From Hyphobacterium sp. CCMP332 (lineage in GTDB: Bacteria; Bacteroidota; Bacteroidia; Cytophagales; CCMP332), in contig CP058647.1 of the NCBI GenBank assembly GCA_014323545.1, forward strand, positions 124,001-188,000: a stretch of DNA of 64,000 nucleotides, read 5' to 3'. Of this stretch, positions 62,634 through 64,000 are shown piece by piece. The position numbers and the translations under genes are program-made. Within the stretch, counting starts at the first letter, position 1. Each line of letters opens with the position of its first letter. The notes under the pieces are model-generated. The model was given only the letters and a program-made list of their open reading frames with translations. It was not told the DNA's origin and made no database searches.

Positions 62634-63152
62634 CGGGGCTGATGAGGATTAGAACTGAGGCATGAATTATGTGATTTCTGTCTTTAATCACATTCTCCAA
62701 TTAATCTTGCACTTACAAAATAGCTCTCTGAACCATCCCCGCTAATAATCCTGACTTTCTCAGGATCACGACTGATCGATTTAAAATCTATACTATCATT
62801 TGTAGCCTTGTTATTATAAAAATCAGTTAGAAATACCTTTGATTGAATTTGAAAAACCGACCATTTTGACCCGGAAGGCAATGAATAAAAAGTAAAACTT
62901 TGCATACTGTCGTTTTGAAAATAACTGTCACTTATCACGGAATAATCCATGACCTCATAGCTCCATATTACTTTTCTTTCCGAATCGACATCAATATATA
63001 TTCTGAAAGTATAGCTATTACTATCTGAGTCAGAAAACATTGAATCCAGTACAATCATACAGTTCCTTTGGTTAAAATCTTTAGAGGAAAACCTGAAACT
63101 AAAAAAGCTTAAGATGATTAATATTGGGACTACAAGAGATTTGAATTTCATT
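62634..63152. repeat. 519-bp direct repeat, copy 2
   Basis: Second copy of the block at 57515-58033. It covers the immunity-like gene next to the RHS-M23 effector. The boundary on the upstream side is the gene's start codon, so only the small gene and its 3' flank were duplicated. Confidence 0.9.
62684..63151 (-). CDS. Small exported protein, candidate immunity protein for the RHS-M23 effector
   Basis: Protein of 155 residues, the second copy of the gene at 57565, with the same signal peptide/anchor and beta-rich mature part, but with M68, D75, S76, Y77, Q79, M83, G140, S143 and F145. It starts 6 nt after the stop of the RHS-M23 gene, so the two are co-translated. An exported partner fits an effector acting on peptidoglycan. 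No known family was recognised, and immunity is inferred from position. Confidence 0.65.
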   Translation of the reverse strand: MKFKSLVVPILIILSFFSFRFSSKDFNQRNCMIVLDSMFSDSDSNSYTFRIYIDVDSERKVIWSYEVMDYSVISDSYFQNDSMQSFTFYSLPSGSKWSVFQIQSKVFLTDFYNNKATNDSIDFKSISRDPEKVRIISGDGSESYFVSARLIGECD

Positions 63153-63157
63153 TTTAT

Positions 63158-64000
63158 TTATTTTATTCCATCAATTTCATTAGTTACAGGTGGAGGATTT
63201 GGCACTGAGTAAAGTTCAGAAGTTCCGTCTAAATTGTTTTTATATTGAGTTCCATCTTTCTCAGTTTTTATTACACCAGTTAAGGTTTGGTTTCCACCTG
63301 CATTTTGAGATGAAAATTTTGTATCCAGAACTTCATTTGGGTCTACTCTATTTTTTAATCCTCTTCCTGGAGAATTTGTATCTCTTAATTCAAAATGTAA
63401 ATGAGGAGAGCTACTACTTGCATTTCCTGATGCTCCAGTAATTCCGACAACTTCTCCTTCTGCTACATTATCACCTTCTTTAACATATACATCAGCTAAA
63501 TGAGCATATTGTGCATACCTTTTTTCTCCTTCCTCATTATTATATTCTAAAATAAGCTGAATTCCATATGCTCCTCCTTCGGATTCATCACAAATTACCT
63601 TATAAACCTGGGAATTCTTAACTGCTAGAATGTTGGTTCCTTCACTGGCATGTAGATCAAAACCTTGATGAACTCGAGTGCCATTATTTCTTACTTTACC
63701 ATTTAAATTGCTAGCTCGATTATCTCGAACCTGCATTTCAGATAATGGGTCTCCAGGTTCCATCCCATCTTTATCAATTAAACCTATTGGATTATTTAAA
63801 GTATAATTAAAAGGAGAAAATTCCGGGTATTTCGACCCTAGCGGATCCACCTGCAAAAACCTTCCAAAATCCGAATCGTAAAGCCTGGCCTCAAAATAAT
63901 CATAGCCGCTTTCGGCATCGCGCTCTTTTCCGGTGAATTTGAATTTTTCGTTTTGAAGACTGTACTCTCTCAAAATTTTTCCAAAAGGATAATAATCGAT
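63158..64000 (-). CDS. RHS-repeat protein C-terminus with M23 peptidase effector domain (5' part outside the window)
   Basis: The frame is open to the window edge, so the N-terminal bulk of the protein is not seen. It begins with the end of the RHS core: DYYPFGKIL, KFTGKERDAESGYDYFEARLYDSDFGRFLQVDPLG and NNPIGLIDKDG, where RHS proteins switch to their variable C-terminus. The tip is an M23 (LytM-type) zinc endopeptidase with HQGFD (HxxxD) and SPHLHFEL (HxH), both complete, followed by about 60 polar residues. Such domains cut peptidoglycan cross-links. As RHS tips are usually toxins, this is probably an antibacterial effector acting in the periplasm; its partner gene follows after 6 nt. Confidence 0.85.
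   Translation of the reverse strand: MDYYPFGKILREYSLQNEKFKFTGKERDAESGYDYFEARLYDSDFGRFLQVDPLGSKYPEFSPFNYTLNNPIGLIDKDGMEPGDPLSEMQVRDNRASNLNGKVRNNGTRVHQGFDLHASEGTNILAVKNSQVYKVICDESEGGAYGIQLILEYNNEEGEKRYAQYAHLADVYVKEGDNVAEGEVVGITGASGNASSSSPHLHFELRDTNSPGRGLKNRVDPNEVLDTKFSSQNAGGNQTLTGVIKTEKDGTQYKNNLDGTSELYSVPNPPPVTNEIDGIK

Overview
The window looks like a chromosomal segment of a Bacteroidota bacterium, probably of a Cytophagia- or Saprospiria-like lineage; I cannot name a genus. The basis is: several large secreted proteins with Por/type IX secretion (T9SS) type A C-terminal sorting domains, a TonB-dependent receptor with a carboxypeptidase-like regulatory domain, LytTR/LytS-type signalling, a DUF2805-like small protein, TPM-domain/LemA genes, AT-rich intergenic DNA, and RHS proteins with the 'GRFLQVDP' core end. 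No rRNA, tRNA, transposase gene or CRISPR array was seen.

Layout. 1-9.6 kb is housekeeping: a partial polysaccharide deacetylase, a dienelactone hydrolase, an ECF sigma factor operon with Spy/CpxP-like proteins, LemA and two TPM proteins, a 14-helix efflux pump and a dienoyl-CoA-reductase-like SDR. 9.7-14.5 kb (minus) is a four-gene unit: TonB receptor, LytS-like kinase, LytTR regulator and a secreted protein whose signal-peptide region carries an A10 frameshift. 14.7-17.2 kb is a ligase-associated DEXH helicase. 17.3-21.7 kb is a two-gene NAD-linked, cysteine-type formate dehydrogenase. 21.9-31.3 kb is an alpha-glucan cluster (GlgB, GH57, CBM48 protein, GH31) with a GH16 lipoprotein, interrupted by a GIY-YIG nuclease gene lying between two arrays of the same short palindromic repeat. 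31.5-39 kb holds a membrane-bound winged-helix regulator with a divergent TonB-C-like target, beta-barrel proteins, an M3 peptidase lipoprotein and a T9SS protein. 39.4-57.2 kb is rich in T9SS proteins, with the alpha-2-macroglobulin/PBP1C pair in the middle, and is peppered with five copies of a dispersed repeat of about 195 bp containing a long hairpin.

57.5-64 kb (minus) is the most interesting part. It looks like the variable end of an RHS polymorphic-toxin locus: an RHS C-terminus carrying an intact M23 peptidase domain runs off the window edge, followed by a small exported protein, a T9SS protein, an orphan RHS tip with an M15-like peptidase signature, a lipoprotein, a decayed M23 tail coupled by ATGA to another exported protein, and further exported small proteins. 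One of these is a second copy of the first, carried on a 519-bp repeat whose amino-acid changes are clustered. I read this as a stack of peptidoglycan-peptidase effectors with candidate periplasmic immunity proteins built by repeated displacement of toxin tips. The parts are seen in the sequence; the toxin and immunity roles are inference.

Three coding frames in the window (9.7, 50.9 and 59.5 kb) are each broken by what looks like one missing base in an A or T run. This could be phase variation, decay or homopolymer error in the assembly, and should be settled before calling any of them pseudogenes.
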